From DASQPA01 sp963757335 (GTDB taxonomy: Bacteria; Acidobacteriota; Thermoanaerobaculia; Multivoradales; UBA5704): 64,000 nt of DNA. The translations under genes were made by a program, and so were the position numbers. Shown one piece after another: positions 26,508 through 35,957 of this stretch; positions within the stretch are counted from its first letter, which is position 1; each line of letters opens with the position of its first letter. The stretch is from NCBI GenBank assembly GCA_963757335.1, contig CAVWRJ010000006.1, positions 26,444-90,443 on the forward strand, read 5' to 3'. A model generated the notes under the pieces. It was given only the letters and a program-made list of their open reading frames with translations, made no database searches and had not been told where the DNA came from.

Positions 26508-27268
26508 GGGTGGGTCCCTCCGGGCCGTGGGCGAGTCCTGGGGCGCGGGAGATAGCCCTCGATCTGCTGCCGTTCCGCGGGCGTCAGGTCGCCGCGGGCG
26601 AGGAAGAACCCCTCTCCGGCGGGCGGCAGGGGCACCCGCGCGGTCGACAGGGCGCGTGCGAGCCCGGAGCAGTCGACATCCGAGAAGGGGAGCGCGGCGA
26701 GGCTCTCGCAGAGGCCGACGATCTCGTTGCCGAGATGGCTCTGGATGCTGACCGGCAGCTCGCGGGGGAGCCGCTCGGGAGTGATGAGATAGCCGTCCCC
26801 CGACCGGGAGACCCGCACCCGGCCCTCCAGGCGCCGGGTCTGCGGCGGCACCAGGACCTCATCGTCGAAGCGCTTCGCCACCCCGGAGACGTCGACGTCC
26901 GCCACCACCCGCCCCTTGCCGTAGAAGCGCACCGAGAGCTCGGCGGTATAGAGGCCGTCGGCGCCGGGCTCCAGGCGGAGCGAGTTGTCGACCAGGACCA
27001 GCTTGTTGCGCGGCGAGGAGAGCCGGATGGTGAGCGGCCCCTCGACGATCGGATCGACGCCAGTAGCTGGCTCGCCATAGGCGTGGTTCAGGCGGGTGAA
27101 GCGGAGGAGCCCCGGCGCGGCGGGGATCGGAGCCGCCGGAGCCGCCGCGCGCGGGGCGGCCGGCCGGGGAGGCGGAGCGACGCCCGCAGCCATCCCCGCA
27201 ACCGCTCCGAAGGAGAGAGCGCCGAGGACGAGGCTGCTGGCGAGGACCGTGGGACGGCGAGACTTCAT
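26504..27268 (-). CDS. Exported protein of unknown function, Pro/Ala-rich linker
   Basis: 254 residues, family not recognised. A signal peptide (RRPTVLASSLVLGALSFGAVAGMAAG) is followed by a Pro/Ala-rich linker (about 30-50) and a beta-rich domain (PLTIRLSSPRNKLVLVDNSLRLEPGADGLYTAELSVRFYGKGRVVADVDVSG) that may bind a membrane or ligand. The C terminus (LTPAERQQIEGYLPRPRTRPRPGG) is basic and proline-rich. It lies 3 nt downstream of the GWxTD-VWFA gene and overlaps the rhomboid gene, so the three form an operon. Confidence 0.75.
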   Translation of the reverse strand: MKSRRPTVLASSLVLGALSFGAVAGMAAGVAPPPRPAAPRAAAPAAPIPAAPGLLRFTRLNHAYGEPATGVDPIVEGPLTIRLSSPRNKLVLVDNSLRLEPGADGLYTAELSVRFYGKGRVVADVDVSGVAKRFDDEVLVPPQTRRLEGRVRVSRSGDGYLITPERLPRELPVSIQSHLGNEIVGLCESLAALPFSDVDCSGLARALSTARVPLPPAGEGFFLARGDLTPAERQQIEGYLPRPRTRPRPGGTHP

Positions 27269-27271
27269 CCG

Positions 27272-30013
27272 TTAAGGATAGTACCCATGGGCCGTCCGCG
27301 CCTTCAATCCTTTCTTCAAAACCTTCACCTCGATCGGGTGATAGCTCTTGTCCCCCGCCTTGTGCTCGGAGTTGAAGGCGAGGAGGTAGCGGCTCCGGAG
27401 CTCGGCGCCGATCCGCTCGTAGATCGAGGAGAGCTCTGCCGCCTTGCTCACATAGTAGGTCTGGCCGCCGGTCTGCTCGGCCATGCTGTTGAGCTTGCTC
27501 CGGATGCCGGTCGAGTAGATGGGGACGTTCAAGCCGATGGTGTAGACGGCGACCCCGCTCCGCTTGGCGTACTCCAGGGCGTCCTTGAAGGAAACCTCGG
27601 AAGAGGTGTCGTCGCCGTCCGAGAGGAGGACCAGGACCTTCTGCCCGCGGGTACCGCGGTAGTAGTAGAGGGCGTGGACGATGGCGTCGTGGAGCGCCGT
27701 CGCGCCCACCGCCTGGAGCCCTTCGAGCGAGCGGCCCACCGCCTCGACGTCGTCGGTCAGCGGCATGCGGAGGACCGGCCGGCCGGAGAAGGTGAGGGCG
27801 AAGGCCTTGTCCTTGGGCTTGACGACCTTGGAGAGGAACCCCGCCGCGGCGCTCTCCGCCTCGGAGAGCGAGGAGGCCATCGAGCCCGAGGTGTCGATGG
27901 CGATGCCGACGACCAAGGGGAGGTTCTCGACCAGCTCGAACTTGGAGAGCTTCTGCGGCTTGCCCCCTTCGAGGACCTGGAAGTCCCCCTCGGTCAGGCC
28001 GCGCACCAGGGTGCCCTGCGCATCGGTCACCGCGGTGTAGAGCTCGACCAAATCGACGTCGACCTCCTCGACATAGTTCGGGGCGCGGAGGAAGCGGGTG
28101 TCCTCGGCGGTCTGGCCGTCGTCGAGCTTGGCGGAGACCGCGAGGTAGACCGTGGCCTCTCCCTTGGGCAGAGTGATCGGCGTCTCCCAGGGAGGACGGG
28201 TGAGGGTCGTGACCAGCTTGTCGTTGACTTTGAACTGGACCGACTCGACCCGCCGTTCCTCGGGGACCGAGACCTCGGCCTTGGCGAGGGCGGTGTCCTC
28301 CTTGACCTTCCCTCCCCGCGGCGGTGCCAGGATCGACACCTTGAAGATGCCGCGCGGCTCGTTGACGATCACCTCGTCCGCGGCGAGCAGCTGGCCCGCC
28401 TGGTCGTAGGCCTCGGCCCGCACCAGCTGCTCGGTGGGGAACTGGGCGAGCCGGAGCTCGGCGGTGTACGGCGGGCCGTTCCGCGTCAGCTGCGCCTGGC
28501 CGTCGACGAAGAAGGTCACCTTGGCGGTCCGCTTGCCGGTGACGATCGCCTCGGCGCGGTAGACGCCGATGACGACGTCCGACTCGGGCGGGAAGAGGGT
28601 CAGGGCGTCGGGGCCGGTGGAGACCGCCGGGCCCAGCACCTCGCCCTTGGGGCCGACCACCGCGATCGACTCGCCGGGCGGCGGCGCCACCGGCGCCCGC
28701 GGCACCCGGAAGCCCCTGGCGGTCACCGCCTCGGCGCCGCCGGCCTCGTCGCGCACCTTGAGCCGCAGAAGGAAGGTCTGGTCGGGGCGCAGCTCGCGGT
28801 CGACGGAGAGGTCGAAGGGCGCCTTCTGGTTCGGCAGGTGGTAGCGCACCCGGAACTCGTCGAAGACCTTGCCCTCGCGCTCCAGCACCCCCTCGACGAT
28901 GAAGCCGACCTGCGGTTTGCCGTTCTCCTGGGTGACCTTGATGTGGTCGTCCGGCGTCACCCGGACGAGGGCCCGGACGAGCATCCGCTGGCCGGCCTTC
29001 TCCGGGAACTGCACCTCGACGGGGGTGATCGTCAGGGCGGCCGGGGCCGCGGTCGCCGGGAGGACGGTCGCCGCCGCCTCCCGCGCCCAGCGGGCGAGGT
29101 CCTTGGGGGGATCGAGGAAACCCTCGCGGTCGGGCTCCGCGGTCCAGGGGCGGACGCCGTAGCCCGAGGCGAGGATCGCCGCCATCTGCTTCTTGTCGCG
29201 CCGGCTCTGGGCGCCGCCGCGGAGGCCGGGGAAGCCGGTCGCCTGGTCGACGAGCCGCGCCTCCTTGCAGACCTGGAGGTCGAAGCGCCGCACCGACCAG
29301 GTGGAATTGATCTCCTCCCAGTCTTCGAGCCAGGCGGCCATCCGCGGGGTGTAGAGGGCGCGCTTGCCGTCCAACGGATTCCAGTAGCGGAACGGCTCGT
29401 CCGGCGTCGCCTGGTAGAGCACCGCCCGGCCGGATCTGGCGTCGGCCCTGTCGCCGCTCTTGTAGGTCCAGATCTCGATCGGCTTGAAGGCGGTGCCGCA
29501 GTCGATCGACTTCCGCTCGGCCGGTGGGCCGTTGAGGAAGAGGAGCTCCGAACGCACGTCGCGCGGCGAGAGGTACTGCGTCCGGGCGAGCCGCTGGCGC
29601 CGCTCGATCGCGGTCGCGAGCTCGTTGCCGGCGGTCTTGGCATCCGGATCGTGCGGATCGTGGCCGAGGAACTCCTGGATGATGGCGTTCTTGCCCGCCT
29701 CGTCGGCGGCCAGGAAGCGCTGCCGCATCTCGGGGCTGAGGAGAAAGCCCGGGCCGTCCTGGAAGAAGGCGCGCTGCACTTCGGGCCAGAGCAATGGATC
29801 GGCCGGGTCCGGGCTCTCCTGGGCCTCCGCGAAGAGCGCGGTACCGGCGGTGAGGCCGGCGAGGAGGGCGAACAGGGCGACGAGGACGAGGCGGGCGAGG
29901 CTGAACCGGGGCGGCGGAGAGGTGGTCACCCCGACCCGAAATGCAGGGCCGGTGCCAGCGCCGGGGGGGCGGTCGTCGGAGGGTCTTCCGGAGATCCTGT
30001 TTGGCACTCTCAC
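27272..30013 (-). CDS. GWxTD-domain protein fused to an acidobacterial VWFA-related domain
   Basis: 913-residue exported protein. A hydrophobic segment (LARLVLVALFALLAGLTAGTALF) near residue 45 is a signal or anchor. Residues about 65-270 match the GWxTD region (F.....R....ATPGTN-type segment here read as YLSPRDVRSELLFLNGPPAERKSI, EIWTYKSG, EPFRYWNPL); the middle (about 340-640) is beta-rich; then GDFQVLEGGKPQKLSKFE leads into a VWFA domain with a full MIDAS (AIDTSGSM, with VLVLLSDGDDTSS). The order is typical of Acidobacteriota. The start is uncertain: GTG 30013 is the longest, but a GTG at 29929 (MTTSPPP) fits a signal peptide better. First gene of the operon with the exported protein and rhomboid. 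Confidence 0.85.
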   Translation of the reverse strand: MRVPNRISGRPSDDRPPGAGTGPAFRVGVTTSPPPRFSLARLVLVALFALLAGLTAGTALFAEAQESPDPADPLLWPEVQRAFFQDGPGFLLSPEMRQRFLAADEAGKNAIIQEFLGHDPHDPDAKTAGNELATAIERRQRLARTQYLSPRDVRSELLFLNGPPAERKSIDCGTAFKPIEIWTYKSGDRADARSGRAVLYQATPDEPFRYWNPLDGKRALYTPRMAAWLEDWEEINSTWSVRRFDLQVCKEARLVDQATGFPGLRGGAQSRRDKKQMAAILASGYGVRPWTAEPDREGFLDPPKDLARWAREAAATVLPATAAPAALTITPVEVQFPEKAGQRMLVRALVRVTPDDHIKVTQENGKPQVGFIVEGVLEREGKVFDEFRVRYHLPNQKAPFDLSVDRELRPDQTFLLRLKVRDEAGGAEAVTARGFRVPRAPVAPPPGESIAVVGPKGEVLGPAVSTGPDALTLFPPESDVVIGVYRAEAIVTGKRTAKVTFFVDGQAQLTRNGPPYTAELRLAQFPTEQLVRAEAYDQAGQLLAADEVIVNEPRGIFKVSILAPPRGGKVKEDTALAKAEVSVPEERRVESVQFKVNDKLVTTLTRPPWETPITLPKGEATVYLAVSAKLDDGQTAEDTRFLRAPNYVEEVDVDLVELYTAVTDAQGTLVRGLTEGDFQVLEGGKPQKLSKFELVENLPLVVGIAIDTSGSMASSLSEAESAAAGFLSKVVKPKDKAFALTFSGRPVLRMPLTDDVEAVGRSLEGLQAVGATALHDAIVHALYYYRGTRGQKVLVLLSDGDDTSSEVSFKDALEYAKRSGVAVYTIGLNVPIYSTGIRSKLNSMAEQTGGQTYYVSKAAELSSIYERIGAELRSRYLLAFNSEHKAGDKSYHPIEVKVLKKGLKARTAHGYYP

Positions 30014-30044
30014 CCGGACAGATTACTATGCGGAGCAAGACCCC

Positions 30045-31145
30045 ATGTCGAAGACGAAGAAGAATGTCCCCATCCGCTCCTGGGAAGCCGGCGATACCGT
30101 CCAGGGCTTCGCCCTCCTCACCAAGAAGGAGGTCCGCCAGGACAAGAACGGCCGCAGCTTCATGGACTTGGAGCTCGCCGACGCCTCCGGCTCGATGATC
30201 GGCAAGGTGTGGGCCGACAGCCCGGCCATGGTGGGGCAGTACGAGGTCCACCGCTTCATCGCCTTTCGGGGCGCGGTCAAGAGCTACCGCGATCAGCTCC
30301 AGGTCTCGATCGACGACTGCCGGGAGGCGACCGACCAGGACCGCGACTTCGGCTTCGACGAGTCGCGGCTCATCCCGTCCACCCGGGAGGACATCAACGA
30401 CCTCTGGACGAGACTGGAGCGGCTGCTGACCGAGCGGGTGAGGCGGCCGGTCCTCCGCCGGCTCGCCAGAGAGACCCTGGAGATCCATGGCAAGGCGCTC
30501 CGCGAGCACCCGGCGGCGAAGTCGATGCACCATGCCTACCGCGGCGGCCTCCTGGAGCACACCGTCTCGATGGCGGAGCTGGTGGCGCTCGTCGCCGGGC
30601 ACTACGGCGACCTCGACCGCGACCTCCTGCTCCTGGGCGTCCTCTTCCACGACCTGGGGAAGCTCCGCGAGCTGGGGGCGATGCCGGTCAATGACTACAC
30701 CCTGGAGGGGCGGCTCATCGGCCATGTGGTGATCGGCCGCGACATTTTGCGCCAGCGCTGCGCGGCGATCCCCGACTTCCCGCGCGACCTGGAGATGCTC
30801 TTGGAGCACATGGTGCTCTCCCATCAGGGCAAAAAGGAGTTCAGCTCGCCGGTCGAGCCGATGACCCCCGAGGCGGTCGCCCTCCACTTCGTGGACGATC
30901 TGGACTCCAAGCTCAACCAGCTCAGAAACGCCCGCGAGGCTACCCCCGGCATCCTCTTCCACCGCGGCCTCGGCCGCTACATGTACCTGCCGGCCCCGGA
31001 GGGGAACCCGCCGATCGAGGTGGTCGTCGAACCGGCGGCGGAGTCAGCGCAGGCGGAGACGGCCCCGAACGGTACGCCGCCGCCCGTAGAGACCGCACCC
31101 GAGCCGCCGCAGCCGCCGCAGCCCGGCCTGTTCGAGATCCGCTGA
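30045..31145 (+). CDS. YhaM-like 3'-5' exoribonuclease (OB-fold plus HD domain)
   Basis: 366-residue nuclease of the YhaM/CBF1 type. An N-terminal OB-fold (residues about 10-100, NVPIRSWEAGDTVQGFALLTKKEVRQDKNGRSFMDLELAD) for nucleic-acid binding is followed by an HD metal-dependent hydrolase domain: MHHAYRGGLLEHTVSM, LLGVLFHDLGKLREL, GHVVIG and HMVLSHQGKKEFSSPV, giving the H...HD...H...D pattern. The last 50 residues are a Pro/Glu-rich tail. ATG 30045 is the first start compatible with the OB-fold; it lies 31 nt from the divergent GWxTD gene start, so the promoters must overlap. Confidence 0.88.
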   Translation: MSKTKKNVPIRSWEAGDTVQGFALLTKKEVRQDKNGRSFMDLELADASGSMIGKVWADSPAMVGQYEVHRFIAFRGAVKSYRDQLQVSIDDCREATDQDRDFGFDESRLIPSTREDINDLWTRLERLLTERVRRPVLRRLARETLEIHGKALREHPAAKSMHHAYRGGLLEHTVSMAELVALVAGHYGDLDRDLLLLGVLFHDLGKLRELGAMPVNDYTLEGRLIGHVVIGRDILRQRCAAIPDFPRDLEMLLEHMVLSHQGKKEFSSPVEPMTPEAVALHFVDDLDSKLNQLRNAREATPGILFHRGLGRYMYLPAPEGNPPIEVVVEPAAESAQAETAPNGTPPPVETAPEPPQPPQPGLFEIR

Positions 31146-31182
31146 GAGCGCAGACCCCCTGCCGGGTCCGCGACCTAAAGAG

Positions 31183-32106
31183 TCATCTCCCGATGCGCGC
31201 CAGGACAGAGTCCGCCCCGTCCACCCGCATCGCCGTCACGCAGGCTTCCGCCACCTCCTCCGGGCTCGCCCCGAGAGCGTCCCCGCGGGCGGCGTGGGCG
31301 CCGTCGGGGGTCGCGAGGAGCCCGGAGAGGCGCAGCCGGCCGCCCTCCTCCCGCGCCCAGGCGCCGAGGGGGAGGGTGCAGTCGGCTCCGAAGGCGGCGA
31401 CCACCAGGCGCTCGGCGGTGGCGGCGCGGGCGGTGGGGGCGTGGTCGAAGGCCCGGCAGATCGCCTCGGCCGGCGAACCCTCCCGGACCTCCAGGGCGAG
31501 CGTCCCCTGGCCGGGGGCGGGGAGGAGGACGTCGGTCGGGATCGGGTAGACGGGGAGATCGGCCCGGCCGGAGAGTCCGAGCCGGGAGAGGCCCGCTCCG
31601 GCGAGGATCACCCCGGCGGCGCCGCTCTCCCGCCACTTGCGGAGCCGGGTGTCGACATTGCCGCGGAGCGGCTCGACCCGGAGGTCCGGCCGGCGGAGGC
31701 GGATCTGGGCCGCCCGGCGGAGCGCCCCGGTCAAGAGCACCGAGCCCGCTGGGAGCTCGTCGAGGCTCGCCCCCAGCTCGCTCACCAGGACGTCCCGCGG
31801 ATCGGCCCGCTCGGGGTGGGCGGCGAGGACGAGCCCCTCCGGCAGCCGGACCGGCAGGTCCTTCAAGCTGTGCACGGCGAGGTCGAGCGAGCCGTCGAGA
31901 AGGCCGCGTTCGAGCTCGCGGGTGAAGAGCCCCTTGCCGCCGATCTCGGAGAGGTCCCCCGGCAGCACGTCGCCGCTGGTGACGATCGGCACCAGCTCCA
32001 CGGTGAGCCCGGGATGGAGCGCTTCGAGGGCCCGCGCCACCTGTCCGGACTGGGCGAGGGCTAAGGCGCTCTTCCGGGTGCCGAGGCGGAGGTGGCGGAC
32101 GGTCAC
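31183..32106 (-). CDS. hemC: Porphobilinogen deaminase (hydroxymethylbilane synthase)
   Basis: Polymerises four porphobilinogen units into hydroxymethylbilane. 307 residues, typical length. Motifs: RLGTRKSALALAQSGQVARAL, the catalytic Asp in DLAVHSLKDLP, Arg residues in GNVDTRLRKW, and the dipyrromethane cofactor Cys in FGADCTLPLGAWA. The start is GTG, with the GTGA overlapping the hemA stop, so hemA and hemC are translationally coupled. The product feeds HemD, encoded 16 kb away. Confidence 0.95.
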   Translation of the reverse strand: MTVRHLRLGTRKSALALAQSGQVARALEALHPGLTVELVPIVTSGDVLPGDLSEIGGKGLFTRELERGLLDGSLDLAVHSLKDLPVRLPEGLVLAAHPERADPRDVLVSELGASLDELPAGSVLLTGALRRAAQIRLRRPDLRVEPLRGNVDTRLRKWRESGAAGVILAGAGLSRLGLSGRADLPVYPIPTDVLLPAPGQGTLALEVREGSPAEAICRAFDHAPTARAATAERLVVAAFGADCTLPLGAWAREEGGRLRLSGLLATPDGAHAARGDALGASPEEVAEACVTAMRVDGADSVLARIGR

Positions 32107-33419
32107 TCCCCTCCCGGCTCCTCGTCGTCCAGGCGGAACAGCTCGCGCACGAGGTCGAGGCGCGGCAGGTCCTCCTCGCCGCTCTTGGTGCGCAGCCGGG
32201 TGCTCGGGTGGTGGAGGATCTTCCGCACCAGGGAGCGGGTGAGCCGCTCCAGGATCTCGTGGCTCTCCGGCGGGAAGCTCGCCAGGGCGGCGCCCAGCTC
32301 CTGGCGGCGGATGCGCTCCGCCTGTTTCTGGAGCTGGGCGATCAGCGGCTCGGCCGAGAGCCCGCGGTACCAGGTGCGGAAGTGGGCGAGCTCCTGGTCG
32401 AGGATCTCCTCGACCTGCGGCACCTCTTCTTTCCGGCGCTTCAGATTTCGCTGGATGAGGTGCTCGAGCGAATCGATGGGGTGCAGGAAGAGGTTCTCGA
32501 TCCGCCGCGATTCGGGCTCGACCTGCCGCGGCACGCCGAGGTCGACGACGAGGAGCGGCCGGCTGGGCCGCCCGGCCATCGCATCCTGGAGCTGCCGGCA
32601 GGTGAGGACCGGCTCGTCGGCCCCGGTCGTCGCCACCACGAGATCCGCCCGGGCGATGGCCGCCAGGCGCTCCTCGAAGGTGAGGATTTCGGCCCCCGGG
32701 AACTCCTGGCGGAAGCGCTCCCGCCGAGGGGCGCCGCGGTTCGCCACCGCCAGGTGGCCGATCCCGCGCTCGACGAGCGCCGTGGCGACCAGCCGCGCCG
32801 TCTCGCCGGCGCCCAAGAGGAGCGCCCGGGATTCGGCGAAGCCGCTGAAGATGTTCTTCGCCAGCTCGACCGTGGCATAGCCCAGGGACACCGCGCCGCT
32901 CCCCAGGGCGGTCTCCTGGCGGGTGCGCTTGCCGGCGTTGACCGCGGTCCGCAGGAGGCGGCGGAGCACCGTCCCCTCCGCCCCCACCGCCTCGGCGAGC
33001 GCCGACGCCTGTTTGACCTGGCCCAGGATCTCGGGTTCGCCGAGCACCATCGATTCGAGGCCGCTCGCCACAGCGAGGAGGTGCCGGGCCGCCTCGCCGT
33101 TTCGCTTCACGTAGATCCGGCCCGGCCGTTCGAGATCCGGCACCCGCTTCAAGAAGACCAGCTCCAGGGCGGCGCGGTAGGCGGCGTCCTCGTCGCGCGG
33201 CTGGAGGAGGATCTCGGTCCGGTTGCAGGTCGAGAGCAGAAAGGCTTCCGCCACCGCCGGCCGGGCGAGCAGGCTGACGAGGAGCGCCTCCCCGTCGTCG
33301 TGCTTGTAGGCCACCTTCTCCCGGAGCTCCAAGGGGGAACAGCGGAAATCGGTCCCCAGGAGGAGGAGGGGGGGATCGGGCCGCACCCCGGAGCCTTCGC
33401 TGTCGTGCGGGTCGTCCAT
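32103..33419 (-). CDS. hemA: Glutamyl-tRNA reductase
   Basis: First committed enzyme of C5-pathway tetrapyrrole synthesis, reducing glutamyl-tRNA to glutamate-1-semialdehyde. 438 residues. The nucleophile Cys is in LLSTCNRTEILLQ, the signature GLESMVLGEPEILGQVKQA is intact, the NADPH-binding glycine motif is LLLGAGETARL, and the dimerisation helices close the protein. ATG 33419 is chosen because the homologous N-terminal domain (LLLGTDFRCSPLELREKVAY) starts about 20 residues in; the longer open frame is a shadow. It starts 2 nt after the hemX/ccsA stop. Confidence 0.95.
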   Translation of the reverse strand: MDDPHDSEGSGVRPDPPLLLLGTDFRCSPLELREKVAYKHDDGEALLVSLLARPAVAEAFLLSTCNRTEILLQPRDEDAAYRAALELVFLKRVPDLERPGRIYVKRNGEAARHLLAVASGLESMVLGEPEILGQVKQASALAEAVGAEGTVLRRLLRTAVNAGKRTRQETALGSGAVSLGYATVELAKNIFSGFAESRALLLGAGETARLVATALVERGIGHLAVANRGAPRRERFRQEFPGAEILTFEERLAAIARADLVVATTGADEPVLTCRQLQDAMAGRPSRPLLVVDLGVPRQVEPESRRIENLFLHPIDSLEHLIQRNLKRRKEEVPQVEEILDQELAHFRTWYRGLSAEPLIAQLQKQAERIRRQELGAALASFPPESHEILERLTRSLVRKILHHPSTRLRTKSGEEDLPRLDLVRELFRLDDEEPGGE

Positions 33420-33421
33420 CC

Positions 33422-34246
33422 CTAGTGGAAGCCGTGGAAACCGGTGAAGAAGAAGTTGACCGCGACGAGCGAGAAGAGGATGACGCAGAGGCCGGCCAGG
33501 CTCGCGAGAGCGGTCTGCCGGCCCTGCCAGCGGCGCAGCCGGCGGAGCAGGAGGGCGGCGGCGTAGATCAGCCAGGTCGCCAGGGTGACGAGGATCTTGG
33601 GGTCGTGCAGCCAGTCGCCGGCGTAGAGCCGCTCCGCCCAGAAGGCGCCGGTCAAGACCGCCCCGGTGAGGGTGAGAAAGCCGGTCCACAGGGCGCCGAG
33701 CATCATCCGCTCCAGGACGTCGAGCGGCGGCAGCTTGCCGTAGAAGGTCGAGTAGCGCCCGGCCTTCAGGTCCCGGTAGAGCTGCAGGAAGAGGAAGGCG
33801 TAGACCGCGGCGACGACGAAGGCGGCGTAGCCCAGGAGCGCCAGCGAAACGTGGGTGGCGAAAAAGACGTTGTGGAAGATCGGCAGGTCCGGCGGGTCGG
33901 GCCGGGTGAGGATCGAGGCCAGGAGCTGGAAGAAGAAGACCATCGAGACCAGCCAGAAGCCGGTCGACCGCTCCCGCCCCCGCCACTCGACGAAGACATA
34001 GACGAGAGCGACGGCCACGGCGACGACCGACAGCGCCTGGGAGACGTTGGCGGCCGGGAACTGCCGGTGGCGGATCGCTAGGCCCGCGAGATAGGCGAGG
34101 TGGAGGAGGACCGTACCGCGGAGAGCCGGCGTCGTCGTCCGGGCGGCGACCGGGTGCGCGGCGAAGAAGAGGAAGCCGTAGTCGATCGCCACCAGCAGGT
34201 AGGCGATGGGAAGCAGGACGTTGACGGCCCCCAGCATGGTCTCCAC
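33422..34246 (-). CDS. HemX/CcsA-family cytochrome c assembly membrane protein
   Basis: 274-residue integral membrane protein with about eight hydrophobic helices. It belongs to the CcsA/CcmC/HemX superfamily that handles haem in cytochrome c assembly or regulates HemA levels. Family traits include HLAYLAGLAIRHRQFPAANVSQALSVVA, HNVFFATHVSLALLGYAAFVVAAVYAFLFLQLY and WLHDPKILVTLATWLIYAAALLLR with several conserved histidines; the canonical WGxxWxWD loop is absent or degenerate, which favours the HemX subtype. Being first in hemX-hemA-hemC, the classical arrangement, supports HemX. Confidence 0.85.
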   Translation of the reverse strand: METMLGAVNVLLPIAYLLVAIDYGFLFFAAHPVAARTTTPALRGTVLLHLAYLAGLAIRHRQFPAANVSQALSVVAVAVALVYVFVEWRGRERSTGFWLVSMVFFFQLLASILTRPDPPDLPIFHNVFFATHVSLALLGYAAFVVAAVYAFLFLQLYRDLKAGRYSTFYGKLPPLDVLERMMLGALWTGFLTLTGAVLTGAFWAERLYAGDWLHDPKILVTLATWLIYAAALLLRRLRRWQGRQTALASLAGLCVILFSLVAVNFFFTGFHGFH

Positions 34247-34334
34247 AGCGGTTCAAGCTCCTTCAGGGGATCTCTTTCGAACTGTAGATGCTAGCACGCC
34301 GTGGCGAGTCCTATGGCGAGCGGCCGCGAGTTGC

Positions 34335-34480
34335 CCAAGGCCCCGTCAAAGTCGAATCTGGCGTCGCTGAGGCTTCTGTCGTAGGGGCACCCCCCTGTGG
34401 GTGCCCTGGGAGGGAGGGCGGCCACGGGGGGCCGCCCCTACGCTCCAATCCAAAATTTCTCGACTTTGACGAGACCCTGG
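34335..34480 (+). mobile_element. MITE-like 146-bp element, copy 2
   Basis: Same length as the copy at 2980-3125 and in the opposite orientation, with about 94% identity. It has 21-bp imperfect terminal inverted repeats and the same two internal palindromes. GCGAGTTGCCC occurs on both sides (34326-34336 and 34480-34490), giving at least an 8-bp duplication outside the inverted repeats. It occupies most of the 323-nt gap between hemX/ccsA and purA; the remainder holds the divergent start regions. Confidence 0.85.
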
Positions 34481-34569
34481 CGAGTTGCCCCACCCGCCCC
34501 CATCTGCTACTGTCCCGACCGTCTTTTTTAGCCTTGCCTTACCAGATTGCCAGCTTGCGGACGGAGCCC

Positions 34570-35910
34570 ATGGCCAACGTCATCATCATCGGGATGCAGT
34601 GGGGAGACGAGGGGAAGGGGAAGATCGTCGATCTCCTCTGCCCGGCGTTCGACGCGGTCGTCCGCTACCAGGGGGGCCATAACGCGGGGCACACGGTGCG
34701 CTTCGGCGACCGTCACTTCTCCCTGCAGCTCATCCCCTCCGGCATCCTCCATCCCGAGATGCTCTGCGTCCTCGGCAACGGCATGGTGATCGCGCCGGAC
34801 GCTCTCCTCTCCGAGCTCGGCCGGCTCTACGAGGCCGGGGTGCGCTTCGACGGCCGGCTCTTCCTCTCCAACCGCGCCCACGTCCTCCTGCCCTGCCACG
34901 CCATCTTGGACCAGGCGCGGGAGAAGGCGCGGGGCGCGGCGCGGATCGGCACCACCTCGCGCGGCATCGGCCCGGCCTACGAGGGGAAGGCGTCGCGCTA
35001 CGGCCTGCGCCTCTGCGACCTCCTCGCCCCCGATTTGGAAGAGCGCCTGCGGCTCCAGCTGAACCGCATCCAGGCCGAGATCGCCGTCCTCGGCGGCGAG
35101 CCGCTCGGCCCGCCGGCTGCCGCGGCCGACCAGTGCCGGGCCTGGGCCGAGCGGCTGAAGCCGTCGCTCGCCGATACCGAGGAGCTCTTGAACGGCTGGA
35201 TCGCCGCCGGCAAGAGCCTGCTCTTCGAGGGCGCCCAGGGGACGCTCTTGGACATCGACCACGGGACCTACCCCTACGTCACCAGCTCCAACTCGACCGC
35301 GGGAGGCGCCTCGACCGGCACCGGCGTTCCGCCGACCCGGATGGACGGGGTGATCGGGGTGCTCAAGGCCTACACGACGCGGGTGGGGGGCGGCCCCATG
35401 GTGAGCGAGCTCGAAGGCCAGGTCGGCGACTTCCTCCGCCAGCGCGGCAACGAGTTCGGCACCGTCACCGGCCGCCCGCGCCGCTGCGGCTGGCTCGACA
35501 CCGTCGTCGCCCGCTATGCCAAAACGGTCAACGGGGTCGACACCATCGCCCTCACCAAGTTGGACGTCCTGGACCAGTTCGACGAAATCCCGGTCTGCAC
35601 CGGCTACCGGGTGCACGGCGAGATCCTCCGCACCCTGCCCCCGGAGCAGCGGTCGCTCGAAACCGCCGAGCCCGTCCTCCGTACGATGAAAGGCTGGAAG
35701 AGAGAGACCGTCGGCATTCTCGATCCCGCCGACCTGCCGCAGGAGGCCCGCGACTACGTCGATTTCATCGAGCAGGAGATCGGGGCGGTCTGCTCCCTGG
35801 TCTCGACCGGCCCCCGGCGCGAGGAGACGATCGTCCGCCAGGACCCCACCCTCGCCCGCCTGACCTCCGGCCGCCTCGGCCGGGTGGTCGAACAGCGCCA
35901 CGGCGCCTGA
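34570..35910 (+). CDS. purA: Adenylosuccinate synthetase
   Basis: Converts IMP and aspartate to adenylosuccinate using GTP, the first AMP-specific step of purine synthesis. 446 residues, close to normal. Motifs in order: GMQWGDEGKGKIVDLL (GTP loop with catalytic Asp), GGHNAGHTV (catalytic His), TTSRGIGPAYEGKASR, LFEGAQGTLLDIDHGTYPYVTSSN, GVLKAYTTRVGGGPM, and GRPRRCGWLD near the C terminus. ATG 34570 has GGAG just upstream. Downstream comes tRNA-Lys after 47 nt. Confidence 0.96.
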   Translation: MANVIIIGMQWGDEGKGKIVDLLCPAFDAVVRYQGGHNAGHTVRFGDRHFSLQLIPSGILHPEMLCVLGNGMVIAPDALLSELGRLYEAGVRFDGRLFLSNRAHVLLPCHAILDQAREKARGAARIGTTSRGIGPAYEGKASRYGLRLCDLLAPDLEERLRLQLNRIQAEIAVLGGEPLGPPAAAADQCRAWAERLKPSLADTEELLNGWIAAGKSLLFEGAQGTLLDIDHGTYPYVTSSNSTAGGASTGTGVPPTRMDGVIGVLKAYTTRVGGGPMVSELEGQVGDFLRQRGNEFGTVTGRPRRCGWLDTVVARYAKTVNGVDTIALTKLDVLDQFDEIPVCTGYRVHGEILRTLPPEQRSLETAEPVLRTMKGWKRETVGILDPADLPQEARDYVDFIEQEIGAVCSLVSTGPRREETIVRQDPTLARLTSGRLGRVVEQRHGA

Positions 35911-35957
35911 GGTATCCCGTTTCAGGCCGCCGCTTCGGGCTATACTCCACCCGGTTT

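Noticed and set aside
26510..30694. A 1,394-codon open frame on the + strand and a 1,367-codon frame on the - strand (26859-30962) across the same region
   Set aside because: They are shadows of the GWxTD-VWFA, exported and HD-nuclease genes; their translations are low-complexity Arg/Gly/Pro/Ala strings without any family, while the genes called here carry clear motifs.
31146..31182. Terminator between the HD nuclease gene and hemC
   Set aside because: A GACCC/GGGTC pairing is possible but has no T-run, and the gap is only 37 nt.
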